DNA of 64,000 nt from Sparassis latifolia (lineage: Eukaryota; Basidiomycota; Agaricomycetes; Polyporales; Sparassidaceae): assembly GCA_018466975.1 (NCBI GenBank), contig CM031559.1, positions 868,001 to 932,000 on the forward strand, given 5' to 3'. Within the stretch, counting starts at the first letter, position 1. Every line of letters begins with the position of its first letter. Shown here piece after piece: positions 46,849 through 58,680 of the stretch. A program made the position numbers and the translations under genes. The notes under the pieces were generated by a model. It did no database searches and was not told the origin of the DNA. It saw nothing but the letters and a program-made list of their open reading frames with translations.

Positions 46849-49370
46849 CGTAATCGGTCACCTACACAAGGCATCAATTATTGACGAGTGTGAATCACAA
46901 AGATGACGAGAATAAACACGTACAAGTGGAATCTAGACTTAAGGACCACGAAAGTTCTGCAGGATACACGGTGAATATGTTCCCGGACGGATGGCCAGCG
47001 TATGAGCATGCTTACCACTTACAAAACGCGAAAGGGGATGGGCAGGAGGTATGGGCTCAGTGGAGGTCAATCTCAGTATGTCCTTGAAAGCATAGCTTCG
47101 CTCTCGTGGGTTTATCGCAAGGGGGGTCGATATGGCGCAGAAGCGAATCCAGGAACCTGGTACGCAGCAGCTCCCACGTATCTTTCCTGAGGCGCCGGAT
47201 GCACTTCCCCGCATCCTCGTGGTTATGTCCATCAGCTCCACCATCCATGCTAAACCAGCGACTCTTTCTTCTGTTCCTGATGAGTCTCTATTATGGTCGG
47301 TCGTATCCGTCGATGGCGGCTTGTTACGGCGGCGACTGTATTAACAATTATTGCTCCTGAGGGATTTCCATTCGGTGCTAATCGCCATCCGTGAGGCACT
47401 GCTGTAGCAAACGAACTTTGGAGAAACATCGACTGCATATCGATATCCATTGTCTTCGAGTCCCGAGGTCCGCTTCTCTGGCCCATGCGAGCACCATCAT
47501 TTGCATCTCTCCGGCGATTCCACTCGTCCGTTTTGCCCACAGTCCGATGGAGATCTTACTCGGGGATTGTCGCACGTGACATTCCCTAGGATAGATTGCC
47601 CTCTGAGCCACTGTGACGTAGTCTCCCGTAGGCAGACTACAATATAATCCTCATTGAGTGTGGAGGACGGGTTATAAAGGTCTGCTTGAATACGCGCCCC
47701 CTGAGCCGTAGTACACGATTTCGTCCGGAAGATGCCGAGCCCGGAAAGCATTTTGCTCGTTCATCGCCCACGTTCACTTTAACTACCATGCCCATGCAAA
47801 ATTTGCAAGATGCACATAGAAAGTGCTCTGAGCAAGTTCAAGAGGATATTCACTACGGAAGACCCACCCCAGCTCAATAACGAGCGCGCCACAGCTGAGT
47901 GTCGGAGTTGTGACCAGCCAATGGGACGCGTCAGGACGCGTCGAAGCGAACGGCAATTCCCGAAAGCGTGTACTACGGTGTGACCCCCGCTAATTCGAGC
48001 AGACTAACTGTGACGTACTCTCCGGTATGACTTGCTTTAACTTCTGCCTCCAGCATGCCTCTACGCTGAAACTCCATCGCCTTGGTCTACCTTCCTTGTC
48101 CGCTTAATTTCCTCGATGCTGAGGTGCATTCTGTGGTGGAGATTGTATCGTCCTTCTCCTTCGTCACCGGTCGGACAAGTCTGATCAAGTTAACTTCGTG
48201 TTCAAAACGAGGAGTGTGAACGTTTGCACGGGCGCCGCCTTTGAGGAGGACCTTAACGTATCCAGGAGAACAGCGGAGACAGCAGGATTACTTCACCTGG
48301 ACTGAACGAAGCCCTCTTTTCTTCCAGGTGCTCATACCTTTCGGCCCGGGGTTGGATTCAGACCGCAGGCATTTACTGTCTTGATAAACAGAGGCGATGT
48401 CAACGTAGCTACGGTCGCACATCACCGCGTGTTATTTCAATGTCATATGGAAGAAATCCACGTTCAAAAACACAAACTAGCAGACGGTTCCAGATAGCTA
48501 ATGCATGACTTGTGGTCAACGAACTCGTGATTGAAAACCGGCACTGGAGGTCAGTGAGAGCATATCGGCTTGGTCGTTCATTCGTCTTCAACTTGCACAT
48601 ACCGATGACCATATTTCTGGAAGTCAAATTCGCTCCACGCGATCAATCGATCACCTTTTGACCCCGACGTGACCTGTCCATACCATCTAGGACGTTATCT
48701 CTGCGCTGTGTCAACCTCGCTAGGAAGATTGAAGATCGACAATCACGCAGCCGCTCTTCGCCATAAGCAAGCTTCGGTCGCATATGAAGCTCACCAAGAC
48801 AACTCCTATCTGTTATGTCTTCGCGTAAGAGTGAGATTTTTGGCTCTACCCTTGCGTTATCGCTAGGGGTCTTGTAGAAGCATATGCGCCCGCTGTCGGT
48901 TTCATTGAGACGATTCAGAAGGACTCTTTCGAGCTTCTCTTCGGACAACTTGAATGCCAATGAAGCTAAATGCACGCCGGATGTAGACAGCGCTGAAATC
49001 TCCACCGAACCTGCTGTAGCAGAACCGGGATTCCGGTACAGGTTCACCTGCAACAACTAATAGGGAATCTGCTGACCTTTGGAAAGTGCAGTTCTTCGCG
49101 CTGACGCTGAATAGGATAACTTCATCGTGGGACCCTTACCATAAGGGGAAGGTGAGATGCCTGGAAAGGAAAAAAGGAGCAGCTATCGCGAACGTCCGCC
49201 ACATGAACGAGTCACAATCCCGACTTGTTGAACTCTGTGATCTATCTTACGACGAAGTGCTTAGCGCCAACGATACACTGATATTTGTACAAACTCTCGT
49301 CAGGTCAAACGGTACACGCCATAGCTAATTCCGACAACATCATGCGCCTCTCCAGTGGCTAGCGGCGGAA
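46849..49370. other. Paralog 5 upstream region and dispersed repeat copies
   Basis: 46849-47110 is the leader and promoter region of paralog 5. 47180-48150 contains diverged copies of the repeat seen at 36360-36960. 48200-48640 shows nothing I recognise. 48690-48870 is a LOG fragment. 49080-49370 matches 37400-37660 and is the 3' flank of paralog 6. Confidence 0.5.
48690..48870 (-). pseudogene. LOG-family gene fragment 3
   Basis: The DNA matches the third exon of the intact LOG-type gene (GCTTATGGCGAAG is shared), but the reading frame has shifted and gives a different peptide. This is an older, more decayed copy than the fragment at 37060. Confidence 0.65.
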
Positions 49371-49374
49371 CACT

Positions 49375-49838
49375 TCAACCAAGGTAGGCCCACCTCCCAT
49401 AGTAAGTGTTGGACAGGTCCACCGAGACACCCTCGCCCTTGTACACCGTCTGCTTTCCATCGTCACCCTTTAGGGTGAGCTCCGCCTCAGTTGTGGTGAG
49501 GACCAACGTGAAACTGCCAGTCGTGGGTGCAAACTCGGCGGTGGACCCCGTGCCGGAGTAGTTGGCGGCGCCCACGTCGGAGGTCTGGGCAGAGCCTCGG
49601 TAGTTCGTCTTAAGTGTCCACTGCAGGACACCGTCTTTGGCAACCACCTTCAAGGCATCACCTTTCCCAATGGGTTCGGCCTTCACCTTGTTGACGGCCG
49701 CTACCACTTTGGGATTGGTACCCACGTTGGCAAACACGTCGGCGGGAACGTTTGCTGTAACAAACTCATTAGATCATGCGCTGGAACAATGGGCTAAAGC
49801 CAGGACAACTGGCGACACTGGTTACCTGGCTCAGACAT
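49375..49838 (-). CDS. Small paralog family, member 6 (130 aa, unknown function)
   Basis: Exons 49838-49826 and 49754-49375 join across a 71-base phase-1 intron to 130 residues, starting MSEPANVPADVFANVGTNP and ending SNTYYGRWAYLG. It is nearly identical to member 3 apart from scattered changes (for example AQTSD for AKTSD and GKQTVYKGEG for GKETVYKGEG). Most changes are conservative and no stop has arisen, which points to retained function or a recent duplication. No signal peptide or membrane helix. Confidence 0.85.
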
Positions 49839-50054
49839 TGGGGCTTCTTACCTATGTAAAGAGTCAACAACAGAATAACGACCTCAAGGTCAAACAATAC
49901 GCTTACGAATGAATAACGGTTTGGAAACGACGAAGAGTGTCTGCAGGGACAGGGTGAATATGTGTGCCGATGGTCGACCCGTGGATGAACGTGCTCACCA
50001 GTGGCACAGAGCGAGCACGGATGTCAAGTTGAGGCCTGAGCTTGACGGAGACCT

Positions 50055-50062
50055 CTTTTATA
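50055..50062 (-). promoter_or_regulatory. TATA box of paralog 6
   Basis: TATAAAAG on the minus strand is 217 bases upstream of the ATG at 49838. Confidence 0.7.
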
Positions 50063-50089
50063 TCTTCGTCCATAGTCACTCTCATTGGT

Positions 50090-52863
50090 CAATCGCAAGC
50101 GAGCAATCGACAAGACGTAGAGCCAGCTCCAAGGGAACAAAAGACCGTTTGTGAACACATTCGTGCTCACTCCGTTCGTACTTGATCGGCGGAGCACGCA
50201 GGTAATCCTCATGACCACGGCATCGCTCCTAGGACGTTGCGCGGACATCGATGGATGCAGGGAACATGTCACCGAATACATGCGGTCGGAATGCGCATGT
50301 ACCGACCCAACACTCTCACGTTCTTAGATGTGTGCCGCCATTGATGATATTAGAACATATACGGCTGAAGAGGTGAAACCAGACCAACGATCAATTTCGT
50401 GTTCTGCGAATATTCGAGCGCTTGACTTTTTTTCTCGTTATTCGATCAAATAGCGAACCGAGGGGTGAAGAAGCAGGCTGCCTCCGTCGTCCTAAGCGCT
50501 GCCGCGAACGAGATCCTGCGCCATGTTGACGTTTGAAACCTTGACCTCGACGCCATCGTCACGTTCTCGCCTGCAAGTTCAATCATCAGTCCGCCAGTTA
50601 AGACGCTGGTAGATAATACGGGGCATCGAACATACTAAAAACTCTGACGGTTCCCAGAAAAGATGTACGACGCACGGAATTTGCGACTAGCACTTATTGG
50701 TCCTCTCGATACAATTGTCGAGAACGAGAACAATAGTGAACCATTCACTCAGCTCCATAGACCAATATCCACGTTGCTTCATTGGGTGAGGCGGTACCGA
50801 TATGGTGACCTGTGTTCAATCACTCAAACTGAGATCCGTAGATTCCTATGTAGCGAGCGGCACGAGTGGAGCGTGTTCTGAGATAGTCCAGATCATCGAT
50901 TCATTTTCTATTGCCGTTATATGTCTGCGCCATTGTGGTTCCTTAATGAATCAGGAGATGCGCACCTCAGTAATGGTGCTCACATCTGTGAACCTTCTTG
51001 CATTATTGACAACTTGAGTATCGATGTATGTAGCCTCGTGAACAGGGGTTGCCGCGATGTCAAACGGATGCGTAAGTATTCGGGAGCGTGAGAATGCCTA
51101 GTCATCATCACGAATTATGTTCTTCTACGAACAACATTCACGAACAGCATTGAGGTACTAGGGCGGCGTTCACTTGCACCCAGGCTTGTTGAAAATGGTG
51201 GAGGAGACATCCAGTGATCCGGCGGAACGTAAAAATTTGCCACACCTTAAAGGAAAGATCAGCTTGCTAACGACATACTTGAAGCGCAACATGGGCCTAC
51301 CCACGAGCCGCACAAAGTCACGGTATAAGCTGTGGAATCTATGCCGATCTGCCGATCACAAAATACGCCTCGATGAGTCACGTGTAGTGCCGTTCCTTCG
51401 AGTGCTTTCTCTTAATCTTTCTGTTTACGGTCAAACTCCGACATTTTGGTAGGTGCAAAAAGGATTGTACTGGCCATTACAGCTGATAGATATGCCTCAG
51501 GAGTCGATGTTCTCGTAAGTGCAAAACTCGCTGACAATGGGTACGGAACTGATGATTTTCTAGGCTTCTGCCGGCGCGAAATCACTCGGAGTCCATTGCA
51601 TGATTGCGCTGTATGTCTCAGCTTCCCCGCTATGTTGCCTTCTGGACATCTGCCTAGGTGCCTCGTGTTCATGTGATGCGCGTACCTGTCCAAGCCTATG
51701 GTCAGCGCCTCTTTCTAGGTGAGATGATTCATCTCTCACGATGGCGTCTTCTTGCGGCAGCAATTGTATTAGCATTGCACTCTATACACTTCCTGCGCCT
51801 GATGTAACTAATCATTTATCCATAGCTAATCGTTGCGTTTTATGCTGCAAAAACGAGGCACGCGACCGAGCAGCAAAATCTCAGTACAGAGCCTCTTTTA
51901 TTTCCTGTTCTTCCGTGCAGGTCTAATTTTGCGACCGAATATTACGATGAACGGGACACTGACCCCCTAGACATTGCTGGTTTCTGACCGATTTAGACAA
52001 TATCACAGAAACATCAGATGTGCGCCAGAGGTAGTGTGGGCCCCTGATATTCACTGGGTTCAACCCCCGATTTCTCATGCACTATCTGATCCCGTCGACA
52101 TTTCGAACCGCCCCATGTTCAACGGAATGAGCCAATCTCCGGACTGGGTGGTTCAATGACAAGCTGCCAAGCTAAGAGCCCCATCTCTGACCCCCAGCGT
52201 CGTCCTGATTTCAAGTGCTGTACTGCTCTCAGCCCTGCATCCTCATTCACACATCTCTCGGCGATTTCACCCACCCGGCCTACCCGCAATCAGAGAATGA
52301 GCTCTAGGGACATTGTGCGCATGTTTCCTCAGCCTCACGTTGGGATGCGTTCACCGCGACCATGGTCGCACGGCCATTTACCCTCGTGGTGGCCTGCTTT
52401 GTCTTCTGTCGCCGGCATCCCGAAATGCCGGACCACCATCGCCTCATTCGAGCTTGCTCTCTCACTCTTACTTCCTAACCATTCCGTCACGGACTGCTCA
52501 CGACTGGGATCATGTTAAGGAGGATGCCATCATGTCTCGGTGCTGAACTACGTCACCTATCTAGGTTTATTCACCTCATATGCAGAGAGGGTAATATTGC
52601 GTGTTTAAAGTAACAGCATCGAATTCACTCCTTGAGTCAGGATAACAGGAAGAACGCTAAGACACCCTCCGCTGGAACACCATTCTGCAAATGTTCTCTT
52701 GGAAGCTCACTTCTCCATGGGTATTGTCGATGAGGAGCCGCAAGCGTTCAGTATCGCAGTACAAACCAAAGGCGATGCCGATCTGACTACGATTACTCGT
52801 CACGTTCCGTAAGATGAGTGTTATTCAGGGGGATCTATATCGCGTGTATGGAACTCTAAGCGG
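50090..52863. other. No intact gene; dispersed repeat at 51560-52300
   Basis: 50090-51550 shows no recognised motif. 51560-52300 has words shared with 36360-36960 and 47200-47560 (for example GAGCCAATCTCCGG near 52128 and 36700), so it is another diverged copy of that repeat. 52560-52860 is the 3' flank of the LOG-type gene. Confidence 0.45.
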
Positions 52864-53837
52864 CTAGATCGCCTGCATAGGATCATCTCCCTTTTTCCCT
52901 TCGACGCCCCTTGTCCAGTCGAAGCCCAAGCCCTTCCACTCAGGTCGCGTCCATTGATGGAGCGCCTCCACGGCGGCGGAACCCCAGTCATACGAATCGT
53001 GCTCGGAAAAGTCTTCGGGACCATCAACAAAGATCGCAAGACCCTGGTTCTGGGCTGCAATGAACTTCTCCTCAACCCCGTTCGAGATAAGATCCCGTAA
53101 CGGCGAGAAGAAACCACGGACGTTCAGTAATACAACAGCTAGAGGAAGGTCTCAGCCAGAATGTCGTATGTTGTGTAATCCAAGAACTTACGCTTGTTCT
53201 GGATGCCCAGTTGACTCCATGTTATCGCTTCGAGTACCTGAGACAACTAATGAGTACCACATCGCTCGAGCTTGAGTTCATATCACCTCTTCAAATGTCC
53301 CAAATCCACCTGGAAGACCAACGAAGCCACCAGCGCGCTTCGCCATAAGCATTTTCCGGTCGTGCATAGAGCTCACCAGGATAACTTCTGTCTTTTATAT
53401 GTTTGGATTAGCATAATGTTCCACTAGATGACATTACATTGTCATTAACACCCCGAACTTAAGCGGCCTACCTGCTCACGTCCCGCTTCATTGAGAATGA
53501 CTTTTGATCCATGGTCCGCTTCCTCGACTTTGCCTCCCTCTCCTCCTGCGGCAACCATTGCATATGGCACAACACCAGTGACTCTGCCCCCTTTCTCTAG
53601 CACTGCCCCGGAGACTATGCCCATAATTCCCTTAGATCCTCCGCCATAAACTAGCGAATGGCCCGAAGTCGCCAGAGCATGTCCGAGCGCTGCGGAGAAC
53701 GAACTCGCCTCTCAGTTTTGTCTGCAGTTTCAGCGTTTCACCGAACTCAAAGACTCACAAGACGCCGCATGGCGAAACGCAGGCTGTTTACCCAGCGAAG
53801 AACCGCAGTATACTGCTACTGCTGCGGTAGGATCCAT
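52864..53837 (-). CDS. LOG-family phosphoribohydrolase (cytokinin-activating type, lysine-decarboxylase-like fold)
   Basis: Five exons, 53837-53759, 53689-53480, 53387-53287, 53237-53192 and 53138-52864, join in phase to 236 residues. LOG proteins release the free base from cytokinin nucleoside monophosphates or, in many microbes, hydrolyse other nucleotides; they are cytosolic. The N-terminus AVAVYCGSSLGK forms the Rossmann start, VYGGGSKGIMG is at about residues 43-51, and GLPGGFGTFEE, holding the family PGGxGTxxE signature, ends at about residue 130. SMHDRKMLMAKR and AITWSQLGIQNKPVVLLN are also conserved. The first intron needs the acceptor CCGCAG at 53690; an earlier AG would create a stop. 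Fragments of related genes lie at 37060, 46125 and 48690. Confidence 0.92.
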
Positions 53838-54403
53838 GGTTTGGGACTCAGGCTTTCTTGATCCTTCACGCTATGTGTATAAGAGTGTGTGGAAGATATC
53901 GATTTCCCGCACCGTGCTCGGCGTGTGTTATGCGTGCACCTTGCGTGCCCGTGCTCAGGCGAGTGACTCATGCCGCATCTGCAATCACGATACGGCCATC
54001 ATGATAATGCGAGACAACAGTAGTATGAGAGGAGAACTTCAAGCAGGGAGATCGGGCAATCCGAGTGATGACGCGGTCAATTTGAGAGTACTTCAAAGCT
54101 GAAGCGCTGAAGGACGATGCGCAAGTTAAACAGTGTAGAGTCACGGTTATGGACGTTGGACTTCGGTCCCGTACTGAAATTCGTAACTAATTCGAGGAAT
54201 ACATACTTACTCTACGTATCAGCTTGAGGAAACAATTGACGTCGATAACATTGGTCCTTCGCCTACATTGGTAAATCGCCCTATCAGTGCCTACTGCGCA
54301 GGCATGAGATCCCAACATAATGATTACATGACTGCCGCATGTATGCCTCAAGGGCTGATGCATACGTTTACACAGGAAGACTTACTCACTTGGACATCCA
54401 ATA
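53838..54403. other. Intergenic, LOG promoter side
   Basis: No gene recognised. The stretch next to 53838 should hold the LOG-type gene promoter; I see no clear TATA box. The other end is the 3' flank of the F-box gene. Confidence 0.45.
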
Positions 54404-56017
54404 TTAAATGGGTCGGGTACCGAGTTCCCAGAGATGATATCTCATAACCCATTCCCAGTCTGCACATCCGAAATCTTCGACAGTTGCAAACATAACCTTC
54501 CGCAGAGACCATGGAGGGGAGAGCTCTACCTCATCATCCACTCGCTCAACGCGCATAAAGTTGTCGTTCTTGCTAATTAATTCCAGGTCTCCAAGGGCAT
54601 AACAGAAGTCATGCGGAGTGAGCCACGTTATCCCGTGTCCGGAGAAATGCAAGAATCGCAGGTTTGCGCATCGGGTGAACTGTAAATTGTCACCCTCAAT
54701 GTAGGAGTTGCTTGTAAGGTAAAATAAAGACATACCAATTGGATCCAGCGTGTATCATCTAAAGTCTTCAATATGTACGTTCCCAACCGTAACGCTGTGA
54801 GGTTGGGTGGGAGGTATTCTCGAAAGCATGAGAGATCGTCGGGCCAGGCATCCTCCACTGACGACTCCAACTGGAATCCCAGAACTTTCAAATGCTCCAG
54901 TTTTCCAACCGCCGATAAGACAGGAATGAGCCGTTTCCAATCACATGTCACAAGGAGATCCAGTCGTCGAAGTTTCCATTTCTTTTGGACGAAGACGGTG
55001 AAAGCATCTATTTGCTCGTCCGTCAATGTTCTCCCAGGATTGATTATTTTGAGAGAAGTCAGATGTGGGAGCGCCTTCGGATCTGACTTAAATATCTGAA
55101 AGACTGTCTCACCGGCGAGAGGAGGTGGCATAATAGTAAGCGACTCCAGCTGTACGCTATGGTGGAAGAGGAGTGATATGTTGTCGAGATGCATCGCGTA
55201 CACAAGCTCGAGGTGTGTCAGGTCTCGCAACACTCGAATCGGAGACATCCAGAGCAAATCGCCATAGACGCAAAGCTCACGCAATGTCTCTGCATTCGCT
55301 TCCACCAAGTGCTCGCATGGAAGCAAGGATCTGACCTTGTCTGGTGGAGTTGAATGGCCAAAGTCCCAGTAAAATGAAATAGAACGCAGGCGTTGCAACT
55401 CATCAAGAGATGGAAGGGTCGACGGTGGAATACTGCGACACTGATAGTTAAGTATGGGCTAACGATTCCAGGAAGTACTCACGAGACATCAAACATCTCC
55501 AGTGATGGACAGGATTCAACTAGGGTCATCACAATATCTGCCGGTAGCTTGGGATACATCCCGCGCCACACGAAGCCGCGAAGGTGACGAAGCGCTCTGA
55601 GGGCTTCCATGAGACAATCTACACGCAGACGGGAGGAAATCAGAACTCCGGAGAGAGCATAGAAATTAACTAACGTCGCTCGAAGATAGCTGGTCCTGCG
55701 CCAGCGTACGAATGCACCACCAATTTTTTGACGACTCGAGCAAAAGAAGGGTCGGTGCTGATTCGATGGAGAATATCCCACGACATAGATGACAGAAGGT
55801 TCGTTAACAATCTGTCCTCGAGAGAAATCCGCTCAGATGGAACTGGAAAGCCGGGAAGCCATGCGCCAAAGTAGATCTTCGTTGTGCGGAAAAGACGAGA
55901 CAGCGCAAGGTCATGCATTTGTTTCGAGACAAATAGACATATGCGATGGTCAGTGGTCGATAGTAAGTCAATGATTAGCTGCCATATTTCGACTGGTATT
56001 CCACTGTGGTCAAGCAT
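54404..56017 (-). CDS. F-box protein with leucine-rich C-terminal region
   Basis: Four exons, 56017-55675, 55618-55483, 55432-54736 and 54679-54404, join in phase to 483 residues with introns of 50-56 bases. The N-terminus GIPVEIWQLIIDLLSTTD is an F-box-like motif that would bind Skp1 in an SCF ubiquitin ligase. LFVSKQMHDLALSRLFRTTK follows in the way usual for agaricomycete F-box proteins. The rest is rich in irregular Leu repeats such as LTHLELVYAMHLDNISLL and LRRLDLLVTCDW, probably a substrate-binding solenoid. The second intron must use the acceptor GTCGCAG at 55433 to keep frame. Mushrooms have very many such genes and the target cannot be told. It is transcribed away from the methyltransferase gene. 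Confidence 0.85.
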
Positions 56018-56262
56018 GACGTAGCGCAGAGACTTGGAGACTTCTGTTCGAGTGCAACTAAGTCACTCAGCGAGGTTCAGATTTGGGAGTGAGTCACGTA
56101 TACGTAAGCATACGAGCGCACCTCACGCCCGAGTCCCCTCGGTCTTGCATGTCCGAAGACTTCCTTGTAGCGACGATATATAACCGCCACAGAATAGCAG
56201 TATGATGGAACTGTCATATTCGTTCTTTGCTTTCGCATCACATCATCTAAGCAGTATTCGTG
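56018..56262. promoter_or_regulatory. Shared divergent promoter region of the F-box and methyltransferase genes
   Basis: Only 245 bases separate the two ATGs. GATATATAA at about 56174-56182 is a good TATA box for the rightward methyltransferase gene, some 85 bases before its ATG. I see no equally clear box for the leftward gene. Confidence 0.5.
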
Positions 56263-57489
56263 ATGACGACGTTTGGAAAGGCGACTTTCGATGCAGCGAT
56301 CTACGCGTCAGGTGAGTTTCGAATGAGAATAAATCGTATTCAGACATTGTGGAACGGTCGGGATATCGATCAGACGCTGATGATACACCACAGCAAGGCC
56401 GACGTATCCTCGTCAACTGTACGACTTTGTCTTCAAGTATCACGAGCGTGGTGCTAGCGCAAGGTGGGACCTTGCCCTGGACCTTGGGTGCGGAACGGGT
56501 GCGTGTACTCGCGATTAGCGCGACATTCTAGTGTTTGTGGAATGCGTTGTCGTAGGACAAGCGACGCACGAGCTTACGCCGTTCAAGCGCGTTATTGGAG
56601 TTGACCCTAGTGCGCGCATGATTGAGCGAGCGAACCAGGATATCAAAGAAAGCGGACTTTTTGACCAGGGTCGCCTTCAATTCATCCAATCACCTGCAGA
56701 GAGTCTAAGCTTCGTAGAAGATGGAAGCGTGGATTTGATGGTGTCTGGTATACTTTCTTGTACCAGAGTGAGACGCTGTATTGATTGTGTTGTAGCTCAA
56801 GCTGCCCACTGGTTTGACTGGAAGATGCTCTGGACTGAGTCTGCGCGGGTCTTGCGAAAGGATGGAACTCTCGCTGCTTGGGTAAATATACTGGTATTAT
56901 CGTTTGTGCAGACTGTGACGCCAATCCATTCTGCAGGGCTATTCCGAGTTCCGTGTTACGGACTGCCCGGATGCAACTCCACTCATCCACCAGTATGCTC
57001 AAGGAACTGACCCTGAGAACTCGCTAGGTCCGCACTGGGAGCGACCCGGGCGCACCATCGTGGACAATCATTACCTCGATATCCCCCATCCATCAGAAGT
57101 GGTTCCCGGAAAGTTCAGCGATTTTGAGCGCGTCTTCTTCTCAGGTGTGCAATACCACTGTCTCTCTCCGCAACTAACCGAACTAACGCGAGGACTGCAC
57201 AGGCGATCACCACCCCAACTTGCCGTCTCCCCGTCCAGTCATTCTGCGGAAGACGACAACGTGGGCCGGGCTGATGGCGTACCTTCGCTCGTCCAGCTCC
57301 TTGCACACCTTCCACGAGCGCTACCCTACTGATCTCGGGCGGCCCGACGGCGATATCGCCGTGCGCTTCCTGCGCAGGCTGAAGGAGGCAGTTGCGAAGA
57401 AACAGGGAAAGGAAGGACAAGAGCTTCGGGACGAGGAGGAGGTTGTCATTGAGTGGCCGCTCGCACTCATCTTGGCAAGGAAGGCGTGA
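56263..57489 (+). CDS. Class I SAM-dependent methyltransferase (TMT1/trans-aconitate methyltransferase-like)
   Basis: Six exons, 56263-56311, 56394-56498, 56556-56747, 56796-56881, 56937-57144 and 57203-57489, join in phase to 308 residues. MTTFGKATFDAAIYAS and then RPTYPRQLYDFVFKYHERG form the usual N-terminal lead. Motif I, LDLGCGTGQATHEL, lies at about residues 45-57, and the acidic end of strand 2 is GVDPSARMIERA. AQAAHWFDWKMLWTESARVL and the RKDGTLAAW that follows are hallmarks of the Methyltransf_11 group that includes trans-aconitate and related small-acid methyltransferases. The C-terminus has TTTWAGLMAYLRSSSSLHTF. Length is normal for the group. The start is the ATG at 56263. Substrate is not certain. 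Confidence 0.92.
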
Positions 57490-57831
57490 GGTGTAGATGC
57501 TACGTGGCCATGGTTGTGATACTTGTACGAGTATGCGGTTAGGACAGGAATGGCGAGTCTCTCTCTGGCGGTGAAACGAATTGCGACTGATTTTAGTTGT
57601 CGCTGAGTGACTGTGCGTAGATGATGTTCTGGATCTTCCTTCTAAGCATTCGTGTCCAAGCGATATCTCCTCAACATGCATATGAGGCTGTTGTTGCATA
57701 GATTTCCCGTTGGAGGCTCGCAACGAAGGCCTTGCTCATGTTCACTTGGTTATCGATTGCCGGGTCGTATCCGCAACTCCAAAAATGGCCCGCCCCTCGT
57801 GATGGCAAATGGCTGACCATGTTGATAGCTA
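57490..57831. other. Intergenic between the methyltransferase and a MITE
   Basis: No gene recognised. It holds the 3' flank of the methyltransferase gene. Confidence 0.5.
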
Positions 57832-58154
57832 AGATAGACCCATCTCATTTTCGACTACTATGGTCACAGTGTTACTTATCACGTGCCACTGCCAAATGTT
57901 GTCACACTTAGCCCGCGCCGCGTCCATTTTGGCAGGGGAGAAAACCAGTCCCGAGCAAACTACACCTTCCACATCAACTTTGAAAAAAAAATGTCATGAT
58001 CATATCATTAGAAACTGTCTTTTGAACAATATGATCGCAGCAGATTTTTAATCGCAGTGCTGTGGGAGGCATAGAAAGCCATTTTGTGTTGTTCTCCAGC
58101 CAAGCGTGACAATTCAGGTCACGTGAAGTAGTCGAGAATGAGATGGGTCTATCT
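57832..58154. mobile_element. TA-flanked miniature inverted-repeat transposon
   Basis: The terminal repeat AGATAGACCCATCTCATT continues to about 26 bases with one mismatch, and the reverse complement ends at 58154. TA stands on both sides (57830-57831 and 58155-58156), again the Tc1/mariner pattern. It is 323 bases long, has no coding capacity, and is unrelated in its ends to the elements at 10176 and 14088. Confidence 0.85.
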
Positions 58155-58156
58155 TA

Positions 58157-58680
58157 GTTGTGATCCAAGCAGGGTTCTTCATAGTGTTCTCAGACCGCAT
58201 TTTTCCTCAGAGTGAAAGCAAGACTATTGTTCCGACGTGGATTCTTCAAACGTTTCGTCCTCTGTTCCAACGTTTTATTCGCTCTGTCAAGTACCCCTCA
58301 TGGATTCTATGGTATCCATTCTTTATCGTTATTTTTCATTGAGCGGCAGCTGCTCTCCTGCAGCGGGTGCGTCGCACGGTTTCTGTTTCCTTTAAGAAAT
58401 TCGCCAGAATCGTCCGTGGGTCCCCCGATCATAATGGCTGTGCGTGCTCTGTACTTGTGCATAAGCTGTCCATCTTCCTGACAAAATTTGCCATACACGA
58501 AGATTCCTTCATTGCGTCTTGGCAGAGCAGCCTTCAGTGAGTTTTGCGGACGTTGCGATCACGCTGACTCTAACATCTCTAGTACGGCCAACCCTACCCT
58601 TTTATTTTACCTGTCGTCGATGATCAACATGCATGTTGTCCTCAGGATATCGTTCAGTGCTCCCTTCGCGTTTTCCCTCC
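58157..58680. other. No recognised gene
   Basis: Open frames are short and lack motifs. The right part may hold upstream, decayed pieces of the hydrolase remnant that follows. Confidence 0.4.

Noticed and set aside
53690..53758. Apparent TAG stop at the first exon junction of the LOG-type gene
   Set aside because: It arises only if the acceptor CTGAG at 53711 is used. The acceptor CCGCAG at 53690 keeps the frame and restores the family pattern AASSLGHALA.
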